Below, piece by piece: positions 1-12,375 of a stretch of 64,000 bases of DNA. Origin of the DNA: Thysanoteuthis rhombus (Eukaryota > Mollusca > Cephalopoda > Oegopsida > Thysanoteuthidae); NCBI GenBank assembly GCA_963457665.1, contig OY735219.1, positions 41,957,214 to 42,021,213 on the forward strand, given 5' to 3'. Made by a program: the position numbers and the translations under genes. Below the pieces are notes generated by a model. It was given only the letters and a program-made list of their open reading frames with translations, ran no database searches and had not been told where the DNA came from. How positions within the stretch are numbered: position 1 is the stretch's first letter; every line of letters begins with the position of its first letter.

Positions 1-532
1 CGTCATCTCCATGAATGTTGAGCACGTACATATTATTATGAGGCAAGTTTTTTAAAAAAAAACTAAATCCTAATATTTTTCATCACATATTCTAGATTCT
101 TCAAATATCCGGAGTGATTGAGTTGAAATTTTAGTTACGCCAAAAAAGGCTATACCTTTCCATGAGGTGTATTAGCACCATTCAAATCTGGGCTTCTGAA
201 AGATATTCAAGACTTCATAAACTTAGTTTTCTGGCACAAGCTCAAAGCAGAATTTTCTTTTGCCTCAAAAATTAAAGTAAACTGATCTTTCTTTACCTGC
301 AATGATTATGAAGAGGCATTCATCACAGGAGAGGGTAATGTTCCACAGCATCATTTGTTTTGTTCTTTAGGTCACTCGACCAAAGGTCATCTCCAATGAG
401 AGATCAAAACAGTGAAAATTAAAAATAAAGAGGAGATATGAAAGGAACCTTTTAAAAAATTAGCTGAGAAAAATAGAAGAATGTATCTTTATCCTATTCC
501 CAACATGAAAGGAATATTTGCACATTGCATAA
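1..532. other. AT-rich non-coding sequence
   Basis: No recognisable exon or repeat family was seen. If the CNNM gene extends to lower coordinates this is part of its downstream intron. A CAG|GTAAAG-like donor can be read on the minus strand near 296, but the sequence upstream of it gives no convincing peptide. Confidence 0.5.
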
Positions 533-745
533 ATGGATCACCGTGGCCCAGACTTGTACCAGAACTAATTATTTAAAAAATGATAGATCTATCTTATCAG
601 AAAATTATCTAAAAAATACCAGTCCAAGATTTGGGCCTTATTGGTCCAAAATGACCGCAGAGACTCAAAAAAGCACTTTTTTTTCAAGACAAAAAGAAAA
701 AAAAAAAAAAAAAAAGTTTATAGATGGTGCCTATTGGTGTACAGA
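533..745 (+). mobile_element. MITE family B copy 1 (3'-truncated)
   Basis: The copy opens with AATGGATCACCGTGGCCCAG, the left terminal motif of the family, followed by the shared 'accagaactaatta' and 'ttggtccaaaatgaccgcag' blocks, an A-rich centre and 'tagatggtgcctattggtgt'. It stops before the right terminal inverted repeat. The family has no coding capacity. Other copies lie at 15355, 31694, 32695, 39535, 40292, 45090 and 57545. Confidence 0.75.
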
Positions 746-1612
746 GCAGAATTGCTATGCTTAATAAATAAACACAGAAAATTCTATAAGTATGTTTATA
801 TCATGTAAGATTTTATTCAATCTGCATTTCGATTTAGATGGGAGATCTTTGAATGAACAATCATAAGAAATAAACATACCCACAGGTAAATACTTCAGTG
901 ATGAGGGGACAATGGGAAATTCTAGAAATAACCAGGTGTGTTTAAAGAAAAAAAAAAAAATCACCTTTGGATGACCAGATTTTTTCCATCTATTTTTTCC
1001 AATAGAACCTTTAACAAGTTTGCCCTAAAATGGGAGAGATCAAAAAGATATGTAACATAGCCTGAGATATTAAAGGATGTAAGCTCTGTCTGTGCATGTC
1101 TGTTGAAGTAACACAGGCTGGTCTAATTGGCATCAACCTAAATTGGCTAGAGGGTTGGGGTGTCGAACCTCCCCGTGGGAATTGATTGTAAATCAGTGGG
1201 GGGGTGCTATAGTCCAAAGAATTTTGCTAGCTTCTTATTCTATTCCCAATATACGCAAGTTTGCCAGTCAGCACATGACCAGAGGGATGAGAAGGCACTA
1301 AGTTTGAATTCAACCCCCTCATCAATGATCAGTATTGGTGCATTAAGGAAGAGCAAAAACAAGGTTAAACTGTCATGTGGCACATCTGGATGGGTTTTTT
1401 TTGTGGAGCTGCCAAAAGAAGAGTGAAACTGAGAGGACCAAGATGCAAATGAAGAAAGATCGACACAATGACTAGCCGATTCATGCCTCTGAGCTCAATT
1501 TCAACTCAAGGAAAGAATAGTTTTGCATTATAAATCAAAGCTATGCTGTGAAGGAACATTTTGTCAAAAGTAAATACAAAATAAATTTTCTTTTAAACCA
1601 GTAGAGAACAAA
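746..1612. other. Non-coding stretch, no recognised element
   Basis: A slightly more GC-balanced patch at about 1020-1430 contains short open frames on both strands, but they overlap each other, carry no known motif and lack convincing splice signals. It may be an old repeat that has no second copy in this window. Confidence 0.4.
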
Positions 1613-2132
1613 CAGGTTAGTCACCAAGTAAAAAATCAACATGTGATCAATGTCTTTTGGCAGCATGTTATGTTGCGGGTGATCAATTGAAAAATTGTTT
1701 AAATGGATGATCAATGAAGAAGTTAATTTTCTTGCCTTTTGTTACATTTTTCAACTGATCATCGCCTGAATTTACAAAAACAAGCATGAACACTACTGCA
1801 TAGAAATTAAGGGATCAATTTAGCATAAATTTAAATCTTGAAATCAAACCCACACTAAAAACTTTTTCTAGAAAAAGAGTAAATTTCTGTCTGAATTTTT
1901 TGGATTATCATTATGTCAAGTTTTGATCTGCCTTTTGTACAAAGCATTGTGTTTGAGAAATGAACCAAGATGAAGATAAAAGTCTGAACAAAATTTTATA
2001 TGATAAAGAGTAAGTGATTTAATTTTCAGCCCTCTAGCCCCATTGATGTGGGCTGTACATGCAACATATACAACCACACTAGCTAAAGAAAAACAGAAAC
2101 CCATGTTGACAGTTTTGGTTGATGGTTTCTAA
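1613..2132 (+). repeat. Dispersed repeat family A, copy 1
   Basis: Family A is a repeat of about 400-550 bp that recurs seven times here. Its landmarks in order are 'gttagtcac', 'tgatcaatgaagaagtta', 'gatcaatttagcataaa', 'cactaaaaac', 'cagccctctag', a 'ccattg...gtacat' block and 'gttgacagttttggttgatg'. This copy has all of them but is diverged and carries an insertion of about 100 bp around 1880-1990. No ORF is conserved between copies, so it is probably a non-autonomous element whose class is undetermined. Confidence 0.7.
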
Positions 2133-5100
2133 AAAAGTCATGTGTAGAAAACACTGGAATTCTTGAAGTAGAAAGAAAAGAATAAATCAGAAGACAGATC
2201 AGATTAATGTATATCAATAAAATTTCAACAGCATCTTGCTCATTTCACAGTTGATTACTGTGTTTTTAGAGACCTACTCTCTCATCTCTGCATATTTGGG
2301 CACTAAAAATAAGTATGTAAATATTATACATCACAAGACATTTATAATTAGCAGCAGTTTCTTTAAAAATAAACATTCATGAAAAGTGATGGTATATATT
2401 ACAAACGAACCAGGAATGCCAGGTGAAATATTTATACAAGGTGGGAAGTTGGCATTTTCAAGACCAATCATGGATGCAAAGAAAATTTCTAAATCTTAGG
2501 CGATTCTGTTTTCCAACAATGAAGTTTAAACACTTGCTGATGATTTTCTGGGACAATCTGAGTAGCTGCTTTTTCATGAGAAATTGGTTAACTGCATCTC
2601 AGTGGTTTAGTACTGAAAAAAAAAGAAACTCCCAGAATCCAGAATTATAGAAAAATAATCGACAAATCTTTTTTAGCTAACCACTTTCATACTAGACAAA
2701 TAGTTGAGTAAAACCTAGATTATAAACAGGGAACAGAGTGTTTGAATACATGATGGGACTGAGACTACTTAATTGTTATCCTCTTTAAAAATACATGATA
2801 CAAAAGGCTGGTGGTTACTTTGTTGCTGTGAACAACAGAAATACTTGGACAATGTCCAAGAGGAAAATAGCAACTCAAGAAACACCTACTGTTTCCCCAT
2901 TCCTTCTCTCATTTGGCACCACAACATTTAAAATGGAAGAATGTGATCTCCATCGAAAAGAGAGATTCAAGAAAACAACAGGAATATCAACTGTGTGGGC
3001 GTAAAGAGAGGCTTAGAGAGAAGTAGACATGATTTGTGAAGATTGAATTGATGACATTTTTTTCACACCCATTTGTACAAGGAGTGTGAAGAGAGAAAAT
3101 CATAAGAAAAAACAACAGCAAGGTTAACCAGTGTTGCCTGGCTTAGAATAGACTGGTAAATCACTGTTGAACTTGGTCTAGACATAAAAAGGTCGGTGAC
3201 TCAGTTCAGACAAGAAGTGGATTATCAGGTCCAGTCCCAGATATATTCCATGCTGAAAACTGACGAAAAAAAGGTGACTACTCAAAAGAGAATATCAAGA
3301 ACGAGTTTGTAATGGAAAAAGTATATAATGAGATTAAATTGCAACTTTCAATAATCCAATGAGGCAGCTTATTGTATTGAATTTCATTTCACTGAGAAGG
3401 AAGGAAGATGTAAGAGTACATCGATTGAGATTCATTAATCATCAATCATCCACCACTGCTTCCTTCTCTAGTTATGGCACTTGAGATTGGACCACTGAAG
3501 TTCAGGTCTTCATCCTTCTACCTATCCTACCCTACCCAACCCTACAAGTAGAATGTTCTTGGAAGCAGTAATCATGAGTGTTTCTGGTGCCTCATAACAA
3601 AAGTAGGCCAGTTTCAATCACCACAATGCAATGGCCAATAGAATAGACAAGAAAAAAATAAGATTCACAAGATGGCAGATGTCACCAGCAGAACAATCCT
3701 TACCAGCACTTGGAATGTGTGTCACTTGAGTGTTCAATCCTTATATGACTTTTTATCATATGAATAAGCAGATGAAAATAGAAAATATTGAGAGGTAGGG
3801 TTGAAATATATAGCCCATTAAGTGAAGAATGAACATTTTTTTTCAATGTACCACCAAAATTCTTTTGTTTTCAAAGAAAAAATTGAACTGAAAAGAATTT
3901 TCTTGTCCCCTTCAATACTGTACATTCTTTTTATTCTTCTGCTCACCCTATCTTCACTAAAGATCTTGACTGTTTTGTTCAGATCTTACTAGATTGTGTA
4001 TCTGGTGATAGCTTCCTTCACTCCATTCAGGTTTTTCCAACCTACCCCCACCCCCGCTTATTCTGACAACCCTGACAATTGAGAACCCAAGAGTATAGGA
4101 TAATAAACAAGCTTACAGATTGTAATATTCTTCTCACAATCAAGAACCAAAAAAAAAAATATAAAGCCTTTTTTATTTAAAAGAAATTAGTATATTTTAA
4201 TGACTAGATATTTACATGCATAAGTGGAATGTATTATCTGTGCCCTTGATTAGGGTTTATTTACATGAAGAAAAATAGAAATCTAAAAAGACTTTTACAC
4301 TGAATTCGAAAAGTACTTTTTTCATTAGATAAAGTCTTGTCAGGTAATTTTTGACTAGTATTTGTCATCAATTTTACTTATTCCAACTATTCCAACAGTC
4401 AGTAAACAAACAACCAGAAATAAAAGCAAGACTCAAATTTGCATTACTTTTACCTTGCATTGTATGCAAGTCAAGTAACAGGAAGAATAGCAGCTAATGA
4501 CGAAATTGAAATTTCATAGGGTTTTAAAATTATCGTCAGAATCTTTATCTCATAAGTAAGAACAAAGGTTGGAGAAAAATCTGAGTAAGAATTGCGTATA
4601 CACTTTGTAAAATCAAAGATATTTAAAATACCTTGGCTAAAATTTCATGGAAATGTAAATAAAACAAACCATCTACTGTTTCAGTTTTTGCAAATTCTTT
4701 AATGCAAAATGACTTCAACACACATTTCTTTTTTAAATTCAAAAATAACTAGTTACCAGATTTGGATGAAATTTCCACTAATTATCTAATAAAGCAAAGA
4801 ATTTTTTTCATTTTTTCTAGTTGATTTCATGTTACATTTTTAAATCAGCAGTTTAACCACAATTTCCATAATACTATGTATGTTAATGACTCTTAAAGTT
4901 TTAGACAATCTTTCTGCAAATAATTCAGAAGGATTACTTTGGAAATCATAATTCTACAGTTTTAGTTGCCAAACAAAACACTATATTCTGCCAACAGCAA
5001 ATTGTGATTCAAAAAGAAAATCAAATTCTTTGACTCTTGTGTCCCAAAGAGGTGATTCCCTGAATGGTTGATACAAATGACATAGAACGGAAAAAGTTTT

Positions 5101-6039
5101 AAAGATAGATGTTCCATTGGAGATTGATGAAATAAAATGAAAAAAAAAAAAAAAGGATACTAAAAACTTTAAGCTACCCACAAGATACTTATGATTATAA
5201 AGATTTTCTACTGGCCACTTTTTATTTACATATGCATTTAACAAGTGAATATTGAATGTCTGTGTAAGATGTCAACGCAAGCTAAATATATTAACAAGAT
5301 TTTCACTTAGCTACCTTTTTGTACGAGTAGAAAGTAAAGCGTCCCTCTCTTAATTAAATTATGACAGCCAGTGACAAAATCGTGGTTTCTGTAGCATGCA
5401 TCAGCTTGGTGACCCTTGCAAGTCTCAAGCCTGATCATTTGATTATTAACCACCCCTTTGGCAGGATGCAAATCCACCAAAGGGATACATCATATAGTTC
5501 AAAGTGTATTCAATTAGTTGCTGAATGCACAGGGGAATTATACCTAATGTAATGAAGAGTTTTCGACACTACACCAATACTGGGATTTAAACCCAAAACC
5601 TTCTATGTATACCTATTCAATATTCACTTGTAAAATGTGAGTGAGTGTGTATGAGAAGTCGATGTAAGATTAATATGTTGGTAAAGGTGTTTACAAATTC
5701 AAAATTTTGAAAAGTCTAATTTCAAACAAGTCTTTATGGAAAGAGAAAATGCCACAGACATCTATATTGAGTGATTCAATAAGACTCAAATGAAAAATGT
5801 AGTGATGTCAGTAAAGATGGCTTAAAGCAGGATTACGTTAGCTAATAGAAGATTGACCTAGAAAAAAGAAAACGGAAAAAAAGGATAGACACAAGCAGAC
5901 TGAAGTAAATGGATATATTCTAGATGAATAAGGAGGCGTATGGATAAAGAGACTAGTGGCAAAAAGATGGATATAAGGAAAAGACATACTGTCAGTTGAA
6001 AGAATGCTTCAAGATCTGTTATATGGTTACAGGTGGGGA
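2133..6039. other. AT-rich non-coding sequence
   Basis: Short open frames at 2423-2650, 2795-3004, 4981-5244 (minus) and 5361-5552 show no family motif. Around 5565-5615 the minus strand reads 'gggtttaaatccc', like a tRNA B-box, and could be the remnant of a SINE. Nothing else is supported. Confidence 0.4.
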
Positions 6040-6041
6040 AA

Positions 6042-6508
6042 GAGAGGTACACATACATACAGCGGGGGGGGGGGGTTTGAAAGACAGGTACACATACATA
6101 CAGCGGAGGGGGGACGAAAGAGAGGTACACATACACACAGCGGAGGGGGGCGAAATAGAGGTACACATACACACAGCGGAGGGGGGCGAAAGAGAGGTAC
6201 ACATACACACAGCGGAGGGGGGCGAAAGAGAGGTACACATACACACAGCGGAGGGAGGGCGAAAGAGAGGTACACATACACACAGCGGAGGGGGGGCGAA
6301 AGAGAGGTACACATACACACAGCGGAGGGGGGGCGAAAGAGAGGTACACATACACACAGCGGAGGGGGGCGAAAGAGAGGTACACATACACACAGCGGAG
6401 GGGGGCGAAAGAGAGGTACACATACAGCGGAGGGGGGGAAGAGAGGTACACATACACACAGCGGAGGGGGAGAAGATACGTATACACACAGTGGAAGGGG
6501 GAAGATAA
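6042..6508. repeat. G-rich minisatellite, 36-37-bp unit, about 12 copies
   Basis: The unit combines 'gaggtacacatacacacag' with 'cggaggggggcgaaaga' and recurs about 12 times plus degenerate edges. Copies differ mainly in the length of the G run (5 to 13) and in cataca/cacaca variants; one unit near 6415 is shortened. Because a 36-bp unit is a multiple of three, the array gives repetitive open frames in several phases on both strands. These shift wherever the G run changes length and are not evidence of a protein. The regularly spaced G runs on one strand are a candidate for G-quadruplex folding. Confidence 0.95.
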
Positions 6509-6509
6509 G

Positions 6510-7507
6510 CTGACAAAACAAGTGAGGATTGAATCACTCCCTGAATCACAGAAAATAAAAGGAATTGATTTTCAATAATATTTTTTTATCAGACATTAAT
6601 TTCTTCTTCATAATACACACCTTTCCGATGTACATTTTGAGCTACATCTGTTAACAATTTATAACTGCTTTTCATCTTCTCACATGCAGTAGATGTAGAT
6701 TCCTGTTCCTGAGTGAAACCAGTTTCTTTAACCTACAGAGTTTTTGGCCTATGTTTAGTGCATGGGTCCTTGTTTGGGCTACAAGGTAAGATAATCAGAG
6801 TTTCATCACTGATTTACCAAAAACAGGCAGTGAAATAGCATTGAATTAAGAATTTGAGAGAGTCTGGAGGCAGAGGCTTAATACCAACCTTTTGGTATAG
6901 AGTGAAGATTCGTCATAAGTTTTGTTTAAAAACTTTGAATCTTTCCTCTAAACCTGTGGTTTCACAACTGGAGTCATTGGACCCTTACTTGGTCCATCAA
7001 ATAATGCTCACGGATCTGTTGCAGCATTCTCTCTGGAACTGACATACTGAACTTTGTAGCAGAGAAACGGCATCATCCATTGCACAGCAATCAAAAGCAA
7101 TTATTATTGTACACAAAACTGAATCATATTTTAATTTGAATAAATATAATCCATTCTGAATAAATGATACAGCTCAAAAATTGCTTTTATTAGTACATGA
7201 TTAGGCTAAAAACTAAATGCTAAAAATTGGGTTTCACCAGAATATTTACTTTAAAGAAGGGATCCTCGAATTTTTAAAGTTTCAAAACTCAAAACCAACA
7301 AGTGCGATTCTGTTGAATCGCTAGCTATGATTAAAGAGTTCATAAACCTTGATTTCAGAATGAATCATGTCTTTCTCTTCTGTGAGATATTGCTCACAAG
7401 CATTACCTTATTGATACTAGTTCTATAGCATTGTGAAGAAAAAAACCCATCTTGTATTCCATATCTATTTATAAAATCTGAGATCCAACAAGCAAAAATA
7501 TCTAAAC
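6510..7507. other. Non-coding stretch with a short minus-strand open frame
   Basis: On the minus strand, 6732 down to 6589 gives a 47-codon open frame ending in TGA, with a plausible-looking peptide but a poor acceptor and no recognised family. The rest is AT-rich. A 'cctgtggtttcacaactgg' segment near 6952 resembles a hAT-type terminus but has no partner end. Confidence 0.35.
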
Positions 7508-7797
7508 CATTCATGGACGACTTTTTTTATCTAGCAGATCACATAAGACATTTTCATCTTTAATCAGGCCACGCATTCACTTGAAGAATGCTAATTATAC
7601 AACAGAAAGCATACATAAATATATGAATTACAATTATTATATTATTGATTAGCTAAGCCCAAACATTATTTTACTATATAAATTATAAAATTGACTTTGA
7701 GAAAAATTACACAAGATTTTAAATAAATACCCATATTGGCTGTGAGCCACAAAAAATGTTATCACAGCCAAATATGGCCCATGGTTGCCCATATTTG
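7508..7797 (+). mobile_element. Non-autonomous hAT-like element (family G copy 1)
   Basis: The left end (cattcatggacgac) and right end (gttgcccatatttg) are degenerate forms of the hAT-type termini CAGGCATGGGCAA / TTGCCCATxxxTG; the left end is better preserved in the copy at 51931. The flanking octamers at 7500-7507 and 7798-7805 (atctaaac / acctaaaa) match at 6 of 8 positions, as expected for a hAT 8-bp target duplication. The internal sequence is AT-rich and non-coding. Related copies lie at 44155, 51931 and 56634. Confidence 0.75.
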
Positions 7798-8496
7798 ACC
7801 TAAAACCCTTTGAGATAATTTTATTCTATGCTCTCAAGTCATGCAGTTGGTATACTGAAATAGACATGTACAGATGATAATCTTCAACTTGTAAAATACT
7901 TTTTTTTTTTTTTTTATTCATGTACTTGGACATTAACATCATCTACTTAATGCTCATCTGAAAATTATCAGCCAACTTCAATTCTTTTTCTAGTGATCAC
8001 TGCCCAATAACAGGCAAGTAAAGTAACTTTTATATCACACATCAAGTCTCAAGACAAAATGTTGGGTAAGAAAAACACTTGATATTGTGCAGTATTAAAA
8101 AAAATTCTAGAGAAAAAAAACTTATTTCATTACAAAATCAGTTTAATATTTTATTTAAAAAAAAAGGATTAAAAAAAAAAAAAAGAAAAGATAGCCAAAT
8201 TAGACTAATCTGGCATTTTTAAAAAGCGTTTACACACTTACTCTTTTAGTTTAAAATGACCAGGATTTCTGTATGTATAGTAAAACTGAGTGTCACACTT
8301 TGAAACCCTTCAATTGCGTTTTTTTTTTTAGCTCTGATAATCCATTTCACCCAGACCAATTCATGATAACTTTTAGGATTTGACACAACAGGACACTTGA
8401 ACTGACTAACATAAATATGTATATAAAGACAGATGCTTGGACTAAGCCATTCTCCAAATTTCTAAGTAATAAATACAATTAAGCAGAATAAACAGG
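7798..8496. other. AT-rich non-coding sequence with poly-A/poly-T tracts
   Basis: The stretch contains homopolymer runs (T at 7902-7914; A around 8155-8186) and no recognised gene or repeat family. Confidence 0.5.
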
Positions 8497-8900
8497 TCTG
8501 GTTAATCATTCAAAAAATATTGGTCACATGATGGTTTCTTATTGTCAGTATGCCATGAATGTGAACAATCAAAAGATTGGAAAAAGGGGTGATCAATGAA
8601 TAAGTTATTTCTTCTATTTCCTTTTGTTGGATCACAAAAAAAAAAAAAAGTCTGAATTAAAAAAAAAAAAAAAAGACGTGAATGCAGCTGGGCACAAACT
8701 AGAGACCAATTTAGCATAGACTTACATTGCAAACTGAACCCTCTACTAAAAATCTATTTCTAGGGGAAAATTTTCCAATCATTTTTTCTAGACATAAGGA
8801 GTAAATGTTCGAATTGTCAGCCCTCCAGATCCATTGGTGCAGCCTGTACATACATAGCCTGAAAACTGAACAAACCTATGTTGACAGTTCCTAATAATAT
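8497..8900 (+). repeat. Dispersed repeat family A, copy 2
   Basis: Shared blocks include 'gtgatcaatgaataagtta', 'agaccaatttagcataga', 'acataaggagtaaatgtt', 'ccattggtgcagcctgtaca' and 'cctatgttgacagtt'. This is one of the better-preserved copies. Two poly-A runs interrupt it at about 8635-8675. Confidence 0.8.
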
Positions 8901-9090
8901 AGACATTCATTGTGTGTGTGTGTGTAGCACAATACCTGATTCGATTGATTTTAAAAAACAGACAAATCATCAGCTAAGAAAATATAACTCTTTAAGCCCC
9001 TTTCATTTTCAGAGATTAGTTCAATAGTCCCAGGATAAATAATTAAATTTGCATAAAAGTTGATGCAAATAACATTTTATCCACCAACAG

Positions 9091-9537
9091 CAGGGTTTCT
9101 CAACCTTGGTAATCAACTCTGGGTAGGCGGTGAGCAACTGTGCAGAAAATTATGGGCTTCTTCAAATTATGGCAGAGCGTATTGGATTTTGAATATTAAA
9201 GTCTGTAACTGACAAAAAAAATGAGTCAACAGCAACATTTTCTATTAATAATTCACTAAGCAGCACAGTGATATCACACATTATGTAAACCCAATGTGTC
9301 TGCACTAGCTACGTCTGACCAGACACTGATCGCATTGATGATATCTAAAAATGGTACGTGTATGCCGAACATATGATGTTACTTTCAGTAAAGAATTACT
9401 GAAAACTGTTCAATCATTTTCATTGTTTTATGAGAATGAAAAATATTTTGGTATCCTTTTGAATATTTACAAATGGGCAATGGGACAAAATTCCATATGA
9501 AAGTGGGTGGTGATGCCAAAAAGGTTAAGAACCCCTG
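9091..9537. mobile_element. Non-autonomous hAT (Charlie-like) element with TSD
   Basis: The ends read CAGGGTTTCTCAACCTTGG and, at the right, AAGGTTAAGAACCCCTG. They are imperfect terminal inverted repeats of the classic hAT type. The flanking octamers accaacag (9083-9090) and acctacag (9538-9545) match at 7 of 8 positions, which fits the 8-bp target duplication of hAT transposases. The 447-bp body has no transposase motif, so the element depended on a transposase encoded elsewhere. Confidence 0.88.
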
Positions 9538-9724
9538 ACCTACAGTATCAATAACTTTGGTATATTGGAAAATGAATTTAGATATTCATATTGCAAATTT
9601 TCGAAAATACAGAATCTAATAAGTATGTGTATATTATTGGAAACCCAGTACTTTCAATTAGCTCAGTGAAATGAAAAACATTCAGAGAGCGCATGACTCA
9701 GCCAAGACCATACACTAAATCAAT

Positions 9725-10065
9725 CAGGAAAATGATTCCAGGATCAGTTTCTTCTTTCGTCCATGGCCCATCCTTCCACAATTTCATTGAAATTCATCGA
9801 GAACTTCAGGAGATATCATAGACAGACACGAGTGAATACATTTTTAAAAAATAAAATGGAAAATATCTCTTGATCGAAAATGAATTCCTGGATCCGCCTC
9901 CAAATTTAATCACTTCCTTACTCCAAGGCTCACTTTTCCGTAAAGTTTCATCAAAACTCCGAGAACTTTGGAGATATCATGTGTACAGACAGAAGGATGG
10001 AAGGAAATGGGATAGTACATACATCTCTCCAACTTCATTGGCAAAGGTGAAACATGAAAGATACA
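9725..10065 (+). repeat. Two tandem degenerate units of a common invertebrate repeat
   Basis: Two neighbouring units share the order 'aatttcattgaaattcatcgagaacttcaggagatatcatagacagacac' (first) and a matching stretch at about 9938-9990 (second), each with a preceding 'ggatc...cctcc' type segment; the block ends 'ttcattggcaaaggtga'. The pattern 'fcatcaaaatc...gaactt..gagatat...acagacag' is familiar from interspersed repeats of many invertebrates. The class is uncertain and there is no real ORF, although 9870-10094 reads open. Confidence 0.55.
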
Positions 10066-10094
10066 AATATCTTTCACTAAAAATAAATATTTGA

Positions 10095-12289
<2,195 letters not shown>

Positions 12290-12375
12290 GCCAGCCAGCC
12301 TACCAGATATGTAATGTCATTCCAGCAGTTCAACTACAGGAAAAGTATATTTTAAAAGGTATACTCATTTTCATA
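12290..12375 (+). repeat. Short dispersed repeat H, copy 1
   Basis: The stretch from 'cagccagcct' through 'gatatgtaatgtcattccag' to 'aggaaaagtatattttaaaa' is shared with 15805-15890. No TIR or tRNA-like region can be seen in the shared part. Confidence 0.6.

Noticed and set aside
296..362. A CAG|GTAAAG-like donor on the minus strand with a short open stretch before it
   Set aside because: No acceptor, no conserved peptide and several stops in the alternative frames.
6042..6508. A CRISPR-like array
   Set aside because: The units are contiguous tandem repeats without unique spacers, in animal DNA.
5858..6549. Several long overlapping open frames (up to 209 codons) on both strands
   Set aside because: They are readings of the 36-37-bp minisatellite in different phases; the frames change whenever the G run changes length.
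6589..6732. A 47-codon minus-strand frame ending in TGA, at first taken as a CNNM terminal exon
   Set aside because: The acceptor lacks a pyrimidine tract, the phase does not continue from the CNNM exon, and the peptide matches no CNNM region I know.
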